Below, in pieces: positions 26,055-34,673 of a DNA stretch of 64,000 nt (position 1 is the stretch's first letter; every line of letters starts with the position of its first letter). The position numbers were made by a program, and so were the translations under genes. A model generated the notes under the pieces. It searched no databases and had not been told where the DNA came from. It was given only the letters and a program-made list of their open reading frames with translations. The DNA is taken from the NCBI RefSeq assembly GCF_004367585.1, contig NZ_CP038015.1:3168001-3232000 (forward strand). Direction: 5' to 3'. The stretch is from Paenisporosarcina antarctica (GTDB taxonomy: Bacteria > Bacillota > Bacilli > Bacillales_A > Planococcaceae).

Positions 26055-27611
26055 TTGCTGAATAGAGATATTTGGAAAAATCCAGTATTTACAATTTCAT
26101 CGGCAGTGATCTTCGTGCTCGTTATTTTGGGTGCCACAATTCCTGCCAAATTTGATAGTGTAGCAAAATCACTATTTTCTATTACAACCGTCAATTTCGG
26201 TTGGTTTTATTTGTTGGCCGTCTTTATTATAATTATTTTTTTGATTGGCTTAGCTATTAGCAAATACGGAACAATTCGACTCGGAGGAGATGATGAACGA
26301 CCAGAGTTTCCATTCTTCACATGGATTGCCATGCTGTTCTCCGCTGGTTTTGGTGTAGGTCTCGTGTTCTGGGGAGTTGCAGAGCCTATGAGTCATTTCT
26401 TCGCGTCACCACTTCCGGGTGCAGAAGCTCAGACGGAACAAGCAGCTCGTATCGCTATGGGCTATTCTTTCTTCCATTGGGGTGTTAGTCAGTGGTCCGT
26501 CTTTGCAATTGTCGGTTTAGTTATGGGCTTTTTACAATATCGAAAGAAACAGAACGGTCTCGTATCCACAGCTTTAGAACCTATAACAGGAACCAACAGT
26601 TCGGTGAAAGTCGGCATCGATTCATTTGCCGTAATAGCAACTGTAATGGGAATCGCAACTTCATTAGGACTTGGAATTCTTCAAATTAATGGCGGATTGG
26701 ATGCTGTCTTTAATACGGGTACTTCGTTTTCCGTACAACTTATCATTATTCTTGTGATATTTGTTGCTTATATGATTTCATCCTCAACTGGATTAAATAA
26801 GGGAATTCGCTATCTCAGTAATCTCAATTTAGGAATCGCCCTGATACTAATGGCGTTTGTGTTTATTGCAGGACCTACAGTATTCATTCTTGAAACATTT
26901 ACGTTGGCAATTGGTGATTACTTTACAAATTTCATTCAATACAGCCTAAGGTTACAACCTTATCAGCAAGGAACATGGGTCAGGGATTGGACAATTTTCT
27001 ACTGGGCATGGGCGATTGCATGGTCTCCATTTGTTGGAGCATTCGTAGCCCGTGTTTCGAGAGGACGCACAATCCGTGAATTCATAGTTGGTGTCATAGT
27101 TATTCCTCCAGCTATTGCATGTCTTTGGATTGCAGTGTTCGGTGGTACAGCTTTGTGGAACGACTTGAACAAACAAACAGGGATTGCGGAGGCTGTTAAT
27201 GCAGATTTAACTTCAGCTCTCTTTCAAACGTATATGCATTTGCCTTTAACCACGATATTGTCAGTGTTATCGATTATCTTAATTTTCACGTTCCTTGTCA
27301 CCTCCGCTGACTCAGCAACTTATATTTTAGCAAGCATGACGACGAATGGGAGCCTCTTACCACCAATATTTGCAAAACTTGTTTGGGGCTTCTTGATGTC
27401 GGCAATTGCAGGTGTCCTGTTATTTGCGGGTGGACTAGAAGCACTCCAGACGGCATCTCTAATTTCTGCCTTGCCATTTACGGTGTTATTACTTTTGCTC
27501 ATCATCTCAATTAGTAAACTGCTGAAGAAAGAACCAATCCCGATTCGGAAAGCAGATTTACGAAGATTTGAGCGTTTGCAAAAAGCTAGTAAGAAAAAAG
27601 AAGATAAATAG
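26055..27611 (+). CDS. BCCT-family glycine-betaine/choline transporter
   Basis: A 518-residue protein with 12 helices. The betaine-carnitine-choline family motif is present as AMLFSAGFGVGLVFWGVAEP and the Trp-rich segment near DWTIFYWAWAIAWSPFVGAFVARVSRGRTIREF. Members import quaternary ammonium compounds with Na+ for osmoprotection or as carbon sources. The start is a TTG after AAAGGAGG. It stands alone between two strong terminators. The exact ligand is not visible; OpuD-like osmolyte uptake is the likeliest role. Confidence 0.9.
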   Translation: MLNRDIWKNPVFTISSAVIFVLVILGATIPAKFDSVAKSLFSITTVNFGWFYLLAVFIIIIFLIGLAISKYGTIRLGGDDERPEFPFFTWIAMLFSAGFGVGLVFWGVAEPMSHFFASPLPGAEAQTEQAARIAMGYSFFHWGVSQWSVFAIVGLVMGFLQYRKKQNGLVSTALEPITGTNSSVKVGIDSFAVIATVMGIATSLGLGILQINGGLDAVFNTGTSFSVQLIIILVIFVAYMISSSTGLNKGIRYLSNLNLGIALILMAFVFIAGPTVFILETFTLAIGDYFTNFIQYSLRLQPYQQGTWVRDWTIFYWAWAIAWSPFVGAFVARVSRGRTIREFIVGVIVIPPAIACLWIAVFGGTALWNDLNKQTGIAEAVNADLTSALFQTYMHLPLTTILSVLSIILIFTFLVTSADSATYILASMTTNGSLLPPIFAKLVWGFLMSAIAGVLLFAGGLEALQTASLISALPFTVLLLLLIISISKLLKKEPIPIRKADLRRFERLQKASKKKEDK

Positions 27612-27615
27612 AAAT

Positions 27616-27650
27616 AAAAAAGCCGATTCTTATAGAATCGGCTTTTTTTC
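27616..27650. terminator. Bidirectional terminator between the BCCT gene and purU
   Basis: AAAAAAGCCGATTCT pairs with AGAATCGGCTTTTTTT. It sits between convergent genes. Confidence 0.9.
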
Positions 27651-27707
27651 ATATTTTCACACTTCGTGGGAATGCTGAGTTTGTTGTATGTCAATTGAGC
27701 AATCTAT

Positions 27708-28607
27708 TTAAAACACAATGGTTTTATTGCCATCTACGATGATACGATCCTCAAGATGCCATTTAACCGATCGTGCCAGCACACTGCGCTCGATGGAACG
27801 ACCTATTTTTTTCATTCCGTCGATATTATCTCTATGATCAACGCGCATCGTATCTTGTTCAATGATTGGACCTTCATCTAAATCGTTCGTGACGTAATGA
27901 GAAGTTGCACCAATTAGCTTAACACCTCGTTGGTAAGCACGATCATACGGACGTGCGCCAACAAAGGCTGGTAAGAACGAATGATGGATGTTAATAATAC
28001 GATTTGGGTTAGCTTCTACAAATGCAGGAGTCAATATTTGCATGTAACGAGCTAGGACAATCAATTCGACTGCATATGCTTCCAATAATTTCATTTGATG
28101 AGTCTCCACATCTTGGCGGTTTTCTCGACTTGCTGGAATATGTACGAATGGAATGTCAAAGCTCTCAACCAACTCTCTGGCATCCTCATGGTTGCTAATA
28201 ACTAAAACGATATCCGTCATCAAGTCACCACTTTGCCATTCAAAGAGAAGCTCTCGAATACAGTGAAGCTCTTTAGATACAAAAATAGACATACGTTTCA
28301 CATCTGATGGAAACGTCATTTTCCATTCCATCGAGAATTTCTCAGCAATCCCTAAAAATCTAGTTTTAATTTCTTCCTTTTGATCCGGGAGAGATGGACA
28401 ATCAAATTCGATGCGTATAAAGAAGTTACCACTTTCATGATTAGTTGAATACTGGCTAGACTCTATAATATTCGCATTGTATTGAAATAAAAAGCGTGAA
28501 ATAGACGCAATAATGCCCGGCTGATCAGGACAACGAATCAATAAACAACCTCGATTTTTTCGTTGTATCTTGTATTGCTGCAGTTGTGTATCAATGTCCC
28601 TCGTCAT
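27708..28607 (-). CDS. purU: Formyltetrahydrofolate deformylase
   Basis: A 299-residue enzyme with an N-terminal ACT domain (LLIRCPDQPGIIASISRFLF) and a C-terminal formyltransferase domain. The catalytic Asn-His-Asp set is visible in NIHHSFLPAFVGARPYDRAY and GATSHYVTNDLDEGPIIEQD. It hydrolyses 10-formyl-THF to formate and THF, feeding purine synthesis and balancing one-carbon pools. GAAGGAGG precedes the ATG. It is a single gene downstream of aceA on the same strand, separated by the aceA terminator. Confidence 0.93.
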   Translation of the reverse strand: MTRDIDTQLQQYKIQRKNRGCLLIRCPDQPGIIASISRFLFQYNANIIESSQYSTNHESGNFFIRIEFDCPSLPDQKEEIKTRFLGIAEKFSMEWKMTFPSDVKRMSIFVSKELHCIRELLFEWQSGDLMTDIVLVISNHEDARELVESFDIPFVHIPASRENRQDVETHQMKLLEAYAVELIVLARYMQILTPAFVEANPNRIINIHHSFLPAFVGARPYDRAYQRGVKLIGATSHYVTNDLDEGPIIEQDTMRVDHRDNIDGMKKIGRSIERSVLARSVKWHLEDRIIVDGNKTIVF

Positions 28608-28798
28608 ATGTTTCCTCCTTCAGGCTATTGCCCTTGTTAAAAAAGATTATTAGATACGATACTATGCGATTTAGATTCAGAATGATAGAGGGACAACGTA
28701 TTTTTTTCGTTTCGTGTGTGGATATCTTTAATTCTTAGTAACTTATCTCTTATTCAGCAGTGTTTATCTGACATCCCTTAATATTTATCTGTAAATTC

Positions 28799-28838
28799 AA
28801 AAAAAAGCCTTTTCTCGAAGCTTTCTCAAGAAAAGGCT
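28799..28838 (-). terminator. Terminator of aceA
   Basis: AGCCTTTTCTTGAGAAAG pairs with CTTTCTCGAGAAAAGGCT-type sequence and runs into a T-tract on the minus strand. Confidence 0.85.
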
Positions 28839-28879
28839 AATTAATATAAATTCCTACCAGATTAAATGATTACTAGATT

Positions 28880-30163
28880 TTATGCTTTTTGAAACTGTTC
28901 CGTTTCAGTTGAACCTTTTAAAGCAGTTGTAGATGATGTTCCACCTGAAATAACAAGTGAAACTTCGTCAAAGTAACCTGTTCCAACTTCACGTTGGTGA
29001 CGAGTTGCTGTGTAGCCACTTTCTTCAGCAGCGAACTCAGCTTCTTGTAACTCAGAATAAGCAGCCATTCCTGATTCTTTGTAGCGTTTAGCAAGATCGA
29101 ACATTCCGTAGTTAAGAACATGGAATCCTGCAAGTGTTACGAATTGGAATTTGTAACCCATTTGACCAAGTTGTTGTTGGAAAGTTGCAATCGTTTCTTG
29201 GTCCAATTTCTTTTTCCAGTTAAACGATGGTGAGCAATTGTATGCTAGAAGCTTGCCAGGGAATTTTGCGTGAATTGCATCAGCAAACTTTTGTGCTTCT
29301 TCAATACTTGGCTCAGATGTTTCACACCAGATAAGATCTGCATATGGTGCATACGCTAGGCCACGAGAGATTGCTTGATCAATACCATCATTTGTATGAT
29401 AGAAACCTTCTGGCGTGCGTTCTCCTGTAATAAATTGGTGGTCATACGGATCAACATCACTTGTGATTAAATTAGCTGCATTTGCATCTGTACGAGCAAT
29501 AATAATTGTTGGCACGCCCATAACGTCAGCCGCTAATCGTGCAGAAATCAAATTGCGTACCGCTGTTTGAGTAGGTAGTAATACCTTACCACCTAAGTGA
29601 CCACATTTCTTTTCAGAAGATAACTGATCTTCTAAATGTACACCGCCAGCTCCTGCTTCAATCATCGATTTAGTTAGTTCAAACACGTTAAGTGTTCCAC
29701 CAAAACCAGCTTCCATATCTGCTACGATTGGAGCGAACCAATACGTATCTCCATTACCTTCTGCTTGCTGAATTTGATCAGCACGTTGTAACGTTTGGTT
29801 AATTCTTTTTACTACCTGAGGTACACTATTGCTCGGATATAAGCTTTGGTCTGGATACATATGACCTGAAAGATTGGCATCTGCCGCTACTTGCCATCCA
29901 CTTAAGTAAATAGCTTTTAAACCTGCTTTAACTTGTTGCATAGCTTGATTTCCTGTTAAAGCGCCAAGTGCATTTACATAGTCTTCTGTGTTTACTAGAT
30001 CCCATAGTCGATTAGCACCTAAAGTTGCAAGTGTTTGTTCAACAACGATTGATCCTCTTAGCTTCACTACATCTTCAGCTGTGTATGGTCGTTCTACACC
30101 GTTCCAGCGATCTTGAGTCCAGCTCTCCGTTAATTGTTCAGCTTGTAATTTGCGATTTGTCAT
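28880..30163 (-). CDS. aceA: Isocitrate lyase
   Basis: A 427-residue enzyme carrying the ICL signature [10 protein letters not shown] at residues 185-194, with Cys187 as the catalytic base, and the DADANLSG / [10 protein letters not shown] substrate loops. It splits isocitrate into succinate and glyoxylate, the first step of the glyoxylate shunt. AAAGGGAGAG precedes the ATG. Two TGTTATATAACA-type sites 30 bp apart lie just upstream, matching those at the malate synthase gene, so both shunt enzymes are likely co-regulated although not in one transcript. Confidence 0.95.
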   Translation of the reverse strand: MTNRKLQAEQLTESWTQDRWNGVERPYTAEDVVKLRGSIVVEQTLATLGANRLWDLVNTEDYVNALGALTGNQAMQQVKAGLKAIYLSGWQVAADANLSGHMYPDQSLYPSNSVPQVVKRINQTLQRADQIQQAEGNGDTYWFAPIVADMEAGFGGTLNVFELTKSMIEAGAGGVHLEDQLSSEKKCGHLGGKVLLPTQTAVRNLISARLAADVMGVPTIIIARTDANAANLITSDVDPYDHQFITGERTPEGFYHTNDGIDQAISRGLAYAPYADLIWCETSEPSIEEAQKFADAIHAKFPGKLLAYNCSPSFNWKKKLDQETIATFQQQLGQMGYKFQFVTLAGFHVLNYGMFDLAKRYKESGMAAYSELQEAEFAAEESGYTATRHQREVGTGYFDEVSLVISGGTSSTTALKGSTETEQFQKA

Positions 30164-30190
30164 TTTTTATTCTCTCCCTTTATATGAATT

Positions 30191-30232
30191 TGTTATACTA
30201 CATAATGATGCTATATGTTTTGTTATATAACA
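30191..30232. promoter_or_regulatory. Paired operator upstream of aceA
   Basis: TGTTATATAACA (30221-30232, perfect 12-bp palindrome) and TGTTATACTACA (30191-30202, 10 of 12 match), starts 30 bp apart. The same pair architecture is found at 30575-30617 and 32878-32920. Confidence 0.7.
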
Positions 30233-30247
30233 GCTAAGTCAAAAAAA

Positions 30248-30544
30248 TTAATCTAGAAAGGCACAACACTGAATCGCTTCTTTGAAACTCGTGTAATCCT
30301 GTCCGCATGCACGACACATATTTACAGGTTCAGTTTCTTCTTTTCTAAAGATAACTACTTGCTTAACTTCTTGTGGCTCTATTGCCCATTCTCCTGAGGA
30401 TGTTTTAACTAAGCTATGTGCTTCGTTCCCGTATACAAAAAGGGTACCCTCAAGTTCTTCATCCGTCTTGCCAGCCAAAACATTTTGATTAATCCACTTT
30501 TCAATCATTTCTCTACTTGGCTTTACGGCTTGTTGTAGTCTCAT
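30248..30544 (-). CDS. Small Cys-rich protein between aceA and malate synthase G genes
   Basis: A 98-residue soluble protein that I do not recognise. The C-terminus has C-x-x-C (CRACGQDY) followed by CC (AIQCCAFLD), a possible zinc or redox site. The front is helical (SREMIEKWINQN), followed by a small beta region (GTLFVYGNEAHSLVKTSSGEW). ATGGAGG stands 8 bases before the ATG. It has its own pair of TGTTATATAACA-like sites, so it belongs to the same regulon as aceA and glcB and might modulate or mature one of those enzymes. Confidence 0.65.
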   Translation of the reverse strand: MRLQQAVKPSREMIEKWINQNVLAGKTDEELEGTLFVYGNEAHSLVKTSSGEWAIEPQEVKQVVIFRKEETEPVNMCRACGQDYTSFKEAIQCCAFLD

Positions 30545-30574
30545 CTGAATTCCTCCATTTATTTATTGTTAATC

Positions 30575-30617
30575 TAATATATAACAGTAATTAATTATAT
30601 GCAACTGTTTTATAACA
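30575..30617. promoter_or_regulatory. Paired operator upstream of the 98-residue gene
   Basis: TGTTTTATAACA (30606-30617, 11 of 12 match) inside a longer palindrome AACTGTT-TTAT-AACAGTT, and TAATATATAACA (30575-30586, 10 of 12). Starts are 31 bp apart. Confidence 0.65.
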
Positions 30618-30694
30618 GTTGCATATATTTTTTTTTTTTTATAACTAATCATTTTCTGCAGTTTAAAACGCTAACACTATATAACTACCAGTCA

Positions 30695-32860
30695 CTACTT
30701 TGTAGCAAATATACGCGCCTTAAACTCTTGGCGTCTACGATGTAAAATAGGTTCAGTGTATCCGCTTGGCTGGCTTTCCCCTTCAAAGATAAGTTCACAG
30801 GCTGCTTGGAAAGCAATAGATTCGTCAAAATTAACTGACATAGGTTGATATAGTGGATCTGTACTGTTTTGTTCATCAACAACTTTAGCCATTCTCTTTA
30901 ACGTTTCTAGTATTTGATTTTTTGTACATACACCATGATGAAGCCAATTTGTCATATGCTGACTTGAAATACGCAGTGTCGCTCTGTCTTCCATTAACCC
31001 AATATTATGAATATCAGGAACCTTTGAACAGCCAACACCATGCTCTACCCAACGGACCACGTAACCAAGAAGCCCTTGCGCATTGTTATCAAGCTCTTGT
31101 TGGATGTCACTCGTTGACCATTCGCCCGCAGCTAGTGGCAGCGTTAAAATATCAGTACTTCTATCTTTTATCTCACTTATTAAGCTTTGTTGAATACTCG
31201 TAACAGACAATTGATGGTAGTGTAGAGCGTGCAAAGTTGCTGCAGTTGGAGATGGTACCCAGGCTGTATTTCCTCCCGCTTGTAAATGACCAATTTTCTG
31301 TTCTAACATATCCTTCATGAGATCAGGCATCGCCCACATACCTTTGCCGATTTGCGCACGTCCTTGAAGCCCACAAGTTAAACCTGTGTCTACATTTGAT
31401 TTTTCATAGGACTGAAGCCATCTGGAGTTTTTCATCTCACTTTTACGAATTACTGGACCAGCCTGCATCGAAGTATGAATTTCATCTCCCGTTCGATCCA
31501 AAAATCCTGTGTTAATGAAAACAATTCGTTCTTTCACTTCACGTATACAGTTTTCAAGATTTAATGATGTTCTTCGTTCTTCATCCATTACACCAATTTT
31601 CACCGTATAACGGTCAAGGCCAAGAAGATCTTCTACCCGATTAAACAACTCATTGGCAAATGCAACTTCTGCTGAGCCATGCATTTTCGGCTTCACGATA
31701 TATACAGAACCCTTTTCGGAATTACTATGAATTCCTTTATTTAATATTTCATGTTTGGCAAGTAAACTAGTAATCACGGTATCTATAATTCCTTCTGGAA
31801 CTTCCTGATCTTGTTGATCTAAAATCATATTAGATGTCATTAAATGACCAACATTGCGCACAAGTAATAGTGAACGCCCACGTAAAATAATTTCTGCCCC
31901 ACTTACCGTGTGATACTTTCTATCACCATCTAACGTTCTGGTTACATCACGCTGACCCTTTTTAAATGTTGCAGTTAAGGTTCCATTCATAAGCCCTAGC
32001 CAATTTTGATACACACATACTTTGTCTTCTGCATCAACTGCTGTCACTGAATCCTCGCAATCCATAATTGTCGTTAAAGCAGATTCAATTAGTAAGTCTT
32101 TTACACCAGCTAGATCTGTCTTTCCAATTGGATGATATCGATCAAATTGCATCTCTACATGCAACCCATTGTTTTGAAGTAGAATTGTTGTTGGAGAAGC
32201 CTTATCTCCATTAAATCCGATAAATTTAGATGGCTCTTGTAAAACAGTTTTCTCGCTACCTTGAATAATGACAAGTTGATCCTGTTCAATTCGATATTCA
32301 GTCGAAAGAGTGTGCGTCCCTTTCTCTAAAGGAGCAACTTGATCTAAAAATTTACGTGCAAAGTCAACAACTTTTTGTCCTCTAACTGGATTATATGTAG
32401 CTCCTTTTACCGCGCCATTTTGTTCATCAATTGCATCTGTTCCATAAAGAGCATCATATAAGCTTCCCCACCTCGCATTTGCTGCATTAATGGCATAGCG
32501 CGCATTATTGACTGGTACAACAAGCTGAGGTCCTGCCTGTATGGTAATTTCATCATCTACATTTATAGTATTAATCTTAAAGGACTCTCCTTTAGCCTCC
32601 CAATAACCAATATCTTTTAAAAACGACTCATAATTTTCTCGGTTTTCAGACCAACTATTTTGCTTATGCCATTGATCAATTTTTTCCTGGAACTCATTTC
32701 TAGTCGTTAACAGTTCTCGGTTCTTTGGGCTCATTTCCTCAATGAGCTTACTAAACCCCAACCAAAATGACTCACTAGAAACTTCGCTACCTGGCAATGC
32801 CTCTTCTTCAACAAACTGATAAAATTCTCTTGCGATTTTCAAACCATTTTTTCTAATCAC
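30695..32860 (-). CDS. glcB: Malate synthase G (copy 1, glyoxylate shunt)
   Basis: A 721-residue malate synthase G. Conserved blocks: [20 protein letters not shown], then [54 protein letters not shown] and [20 protein letters not shown] with the catalytic Asp. It condenses glyoxylate with acetyl-CoA to malate. The frame could open 11 codons upstream inside the operator, but AGAGGGG lies 7 bases before the GTG at 32860, which I take as the start. The operator then sits 18 bases upstream. A second malate synthase G is encoded at 55661-57841 in the glycolate operon. Confidence 0.93.
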   Translation of the reverse strand: MIRKNGLKIAREFYQFVEEEALPGSEVSSESFWLGFSKLIEEMSPKNRELLTTRNEFQEKIDQWHKQNSWSENRENYESFLKDIGYWEAKGESFKINTINVDDEITIQAGPQLVVPVNNARYAINAANARWGSLYDALYGTDAIDEQNGAVKGATYNPVRGQKVVDFARKFLDQVAPLEKGTHTLSTEYRIEQDQLVIIQGSEKTVLQEPSKFIGFNGDKASPTTILLQNNGLHVEMQFDRYHPIGKTDLAGVKDLLIESALTTIMDCEDSVTAVDAEDKVCVYQNWLGLMNGTLTATFKKGQRDVTRTLDGDRKYHTVSGAEIILRGRSLLLVRNVGHLMTSNMILDQQDQEVPEGIIDTVITSLLAKHEILNKGIHSNSEKGSVYIVKPKMHGSAEVAFANELFNRVEDLLGLDRYTVKIGVMDEERRTSLNLENCIREVKERIVFINTGFLDRTGDEIHTSMQAGPVIRKSEMKNSRWLQSYEKSNVDTGLTCGLQGRAQIGKGMWAMPDLMKDMLEQKIGHLQAGGNTAWVPSPTAATLHALHYHQLSVTSIQQSLISEIKDRSTDILTLPLAAGEWSTSDIQQELDNNAQGLLGYVVRWVEHGVGCSKVPDIHNIGLMEDRATLRISSQHMTNWLHHGVCTKNQILETLKRMAKVVDEQNSTDPLYQPMSVNFDESIAFQAACELIFEGESQPSGYTEPILHRRRQEFKARIFATK

Positions 32861-32877
32861 ATGATCGCCCCTCTTTT

Positions 32878-32920
32878 TGTTATATAACAGCAATTATATT
32901 TTATATATTATTATATAACA
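32878..32920. promoter_or_regulatory. Paired operator upstream of malate synthase G copy 1
   Basis: TGTTATATAACA (32878-32889, perfect) and TATTATATAACA (32909-32920, 11 of 12), starts 31 bp apart. The perfect site lies close to the ribosome site, as expected for repression. Confidence 0.7.
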
Positions 32921-33058
32921 ACCCTTTTTAATGAATATTCTAAAAAGTATTTTATGTCCTGTAAGATATTTTAATGGAATTATCCTCCAATAATTTGTAC
33001 TAATTAAATAAGTGCGATACGATAAATGGAAAATAATTCTTTGAAATGATGTGATATC

Positions 33059-34264
33059 ATGCCCTCCTCTACTCCTTACACAATCAAAGATCGAGGTTTC
33101 TGGCGTATTGTAGCTGGATTACTATTAGCCTCACTTTTTATCTTTGCGGCACTCTATACAGTCCAGCCTTTATTGCCCGTTTTTGTAGATGAATTTGATG
33201 TAACGGTTGCCACAGCAAGTCTATCTATATCACTGACGGTTATCGGATTAATTATAGGACTTGTTTTACTTGGCTTTTTGTCAGATCGCTATGGACGCAC
33301 ACTTTCTATCAAATTTTCTTTGCTGTTTGCTGCGTTTCCATTCTTTCTCATCCCATTCTTTGATTCATTTGAGTTGCTGCTATTGTTTAGATTGATTCAA
33401 GGATTCGCCCTTGCAGGAGTACCTGCTGCGGCAATTGCATACATGGCCGAAGAAATCGATCGGCGCCACGTTGGATTTGCTATGGGGCTTTATATTGCTA
33501 GCAATGCTCTTGGCGGTTTAATTGGACGAGTAGTGACAGGATTTATAACGGACCACTCTTCGTGGGAAACTACTTTTAATATCCTTGGGATCAGCGGAGT
33601 TGTTTTATTTGGAGCGGTATTTTTTCTACTCCCTGCATCAAGACGATTTACTTCAGATGATTTGCTCTTATCGGACGACCTAAAAGGATTTCTTGTACAC
33701 TTAAAAAATCCTTTATTGTTGTCAATCTTCGGTTTCGGCATCATTTTGCAGCTTTCATTTACAGGAATCTGGACTTTCATGCCTTTTCATTTGCAGAATC
33801 CTCCATTCAACCTATCCCTTCAAGAACTGTCAATGCTGTATTTTGCTTATGGCTTCGGGGTAGTGGGCTCGCCAATCGCTGGGAATTTAGCAATCCGCTT
33901 CGGTCTTGACCGTATTCGATTCATTGCCATTTTAACTTTATCATTAGGGGCATTCCTAACCATTTTCAGCTCTTTCGCAGTTATTGCAATAGGACTTTGC
34001 TTGAATTGTCTCGGATTTTTCATTGCCCATTCGCTTACAGCTACAACCGTGAGCCAAAAAGCGATGCATCATAAAGGCAGTGCTTCAAGCCTATACTTAG
34101 TCGCGTATTATGTGGGTGTAGCAGCAGGAAGCTCACTTCTTAGCCCAATTTGGACGAACTTCGGTTGGATAGGTATAGTAGCATTCGCGTCCTTACTTCC
34201 CATTTTTTATTTATTTGTCACTATTTTTATGTTTCCAACTAATAAAAAAGAAGCTTTCCTCTAG
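33059..34264 (+). CDS. MFS transporter (YnfM/YybF-like)
   Basis: A 401-residue protein with 12 membrane segments. Motif A is GFLSDRYGRTLSIK, and RLIQGFALAGVPAAAIAYMAEE is the motif seen in the YnfM/YybF efflux branch, whose substrates include small drugs and sugars. The ribosome site is weak (GATGTGA before the ATG). The gene is divergent from malate synthase G across 200 bases that carry the paired operator, so shared control is possible. Its terminator begins inside the coding end. The substrate is unknown. Confidence 0.8.
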   Translation: MPSSTPYTIKDRGFWRIVAGLLLASLFIFAALYTVQPLLPVFVDEFDVTVATASLSISLTVIGLIIGLVLLGFLSDRYGRTLSIKFSLLFAAFPFFLIPFFDSFELLLLFRLIQGFALAGVPAAAIAYMAEEIDRRHVGFAMGLYIASNALGGLIGRVVTGFITDHSSWETTFNILGISGVVLFGAVFFLLPASRRFTSDDLLLSDDLKGFLVHLKNPLLLSIFGFGIILQLSFTGIWTFMPFHLQNPPFNLSLQELSMLYFAYGFGVVGSPIAGNLAIRFGLDRIRFIAILTLSLGAFLTIFSSFAVIAIGLCLNCLGFFIAHSLTATTVSQKAMHHKGSASSLYLVAYYVGVAAGSSLLSPIWTNFGWIGIVAFASLLPIFYLFVTIFMFPTNKKEAFL

Positions 34265-34281
34265 TAGGAAGCTTCTTTTTT
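34247..34281 (+). terminator. Terminator overlapping the MFS stop codon
   Basis: AAAGAAGCTTTCCT pairs with AGGAAGCTTCTTTTT; the TAG stop lies in the loop region. Confidence 0.85.
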
Positions 34282-34673
34282 GATATTACTTCAAGCCTTC
34301 TGGAAACTGAAAATATCGGTACCCCAGATCAGGCTACTTTGAATACCCTGATGGTTTTGATGGCGGTTTCAATGCAGAATCACTATTTACATCTATCTCA
34401 GCCACTGAGTTTATTCCTGTTCATTTTGATTTATTCCCGTTAGCATGTGTTTTATTCCTGTTCGAACGCAGTTTATTCCTGTTCAAATTGATTTATTCCC
34501 ATTCGCCCAATTTATTCCACAAAAATACCCCGAAACACAAGTGTGTAGGGGCTAATTTGTTTAGTTTTCGCTGCGCTACTATCGGTTCTGTAAGTGCTCT
34601 CCAAAGATAGTAGGGTACATTTGTCTAAAAGTGAAAAGTGCCATCTAGCTCATTAGTACATAATGTTTAATGA
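34282..34673. other. Intergenic region with array B
   Basis: About 390 bases. It holds the six-unit array at 34410-34519 and a weak hairpin (CTACTATC with GATAGTAG, 34576-34614). No credible gene. Confidence 0.6.
34410..34519. repeat. Array B: TTTATTCCTGTTC cores about every 20-21 bp
   Basis: TTATTCC begins at 34411, 34431, 34452, 34473, 34493 and 34512. The core TTTATTCC(C/T)(G/A)TTC is conserved in most units, and the sequence between cores differs. Spacing is 19-21 bp, slightly less regular than the other arrays. Confidence 0.85.

Noticed and set aside
30601-30622. Terminator hairpin followed by a long T-tract
   Set aside because: The T-tract is on the plus strand where no gene ends; position and sequence fit an operator of the 98-residue gene better.
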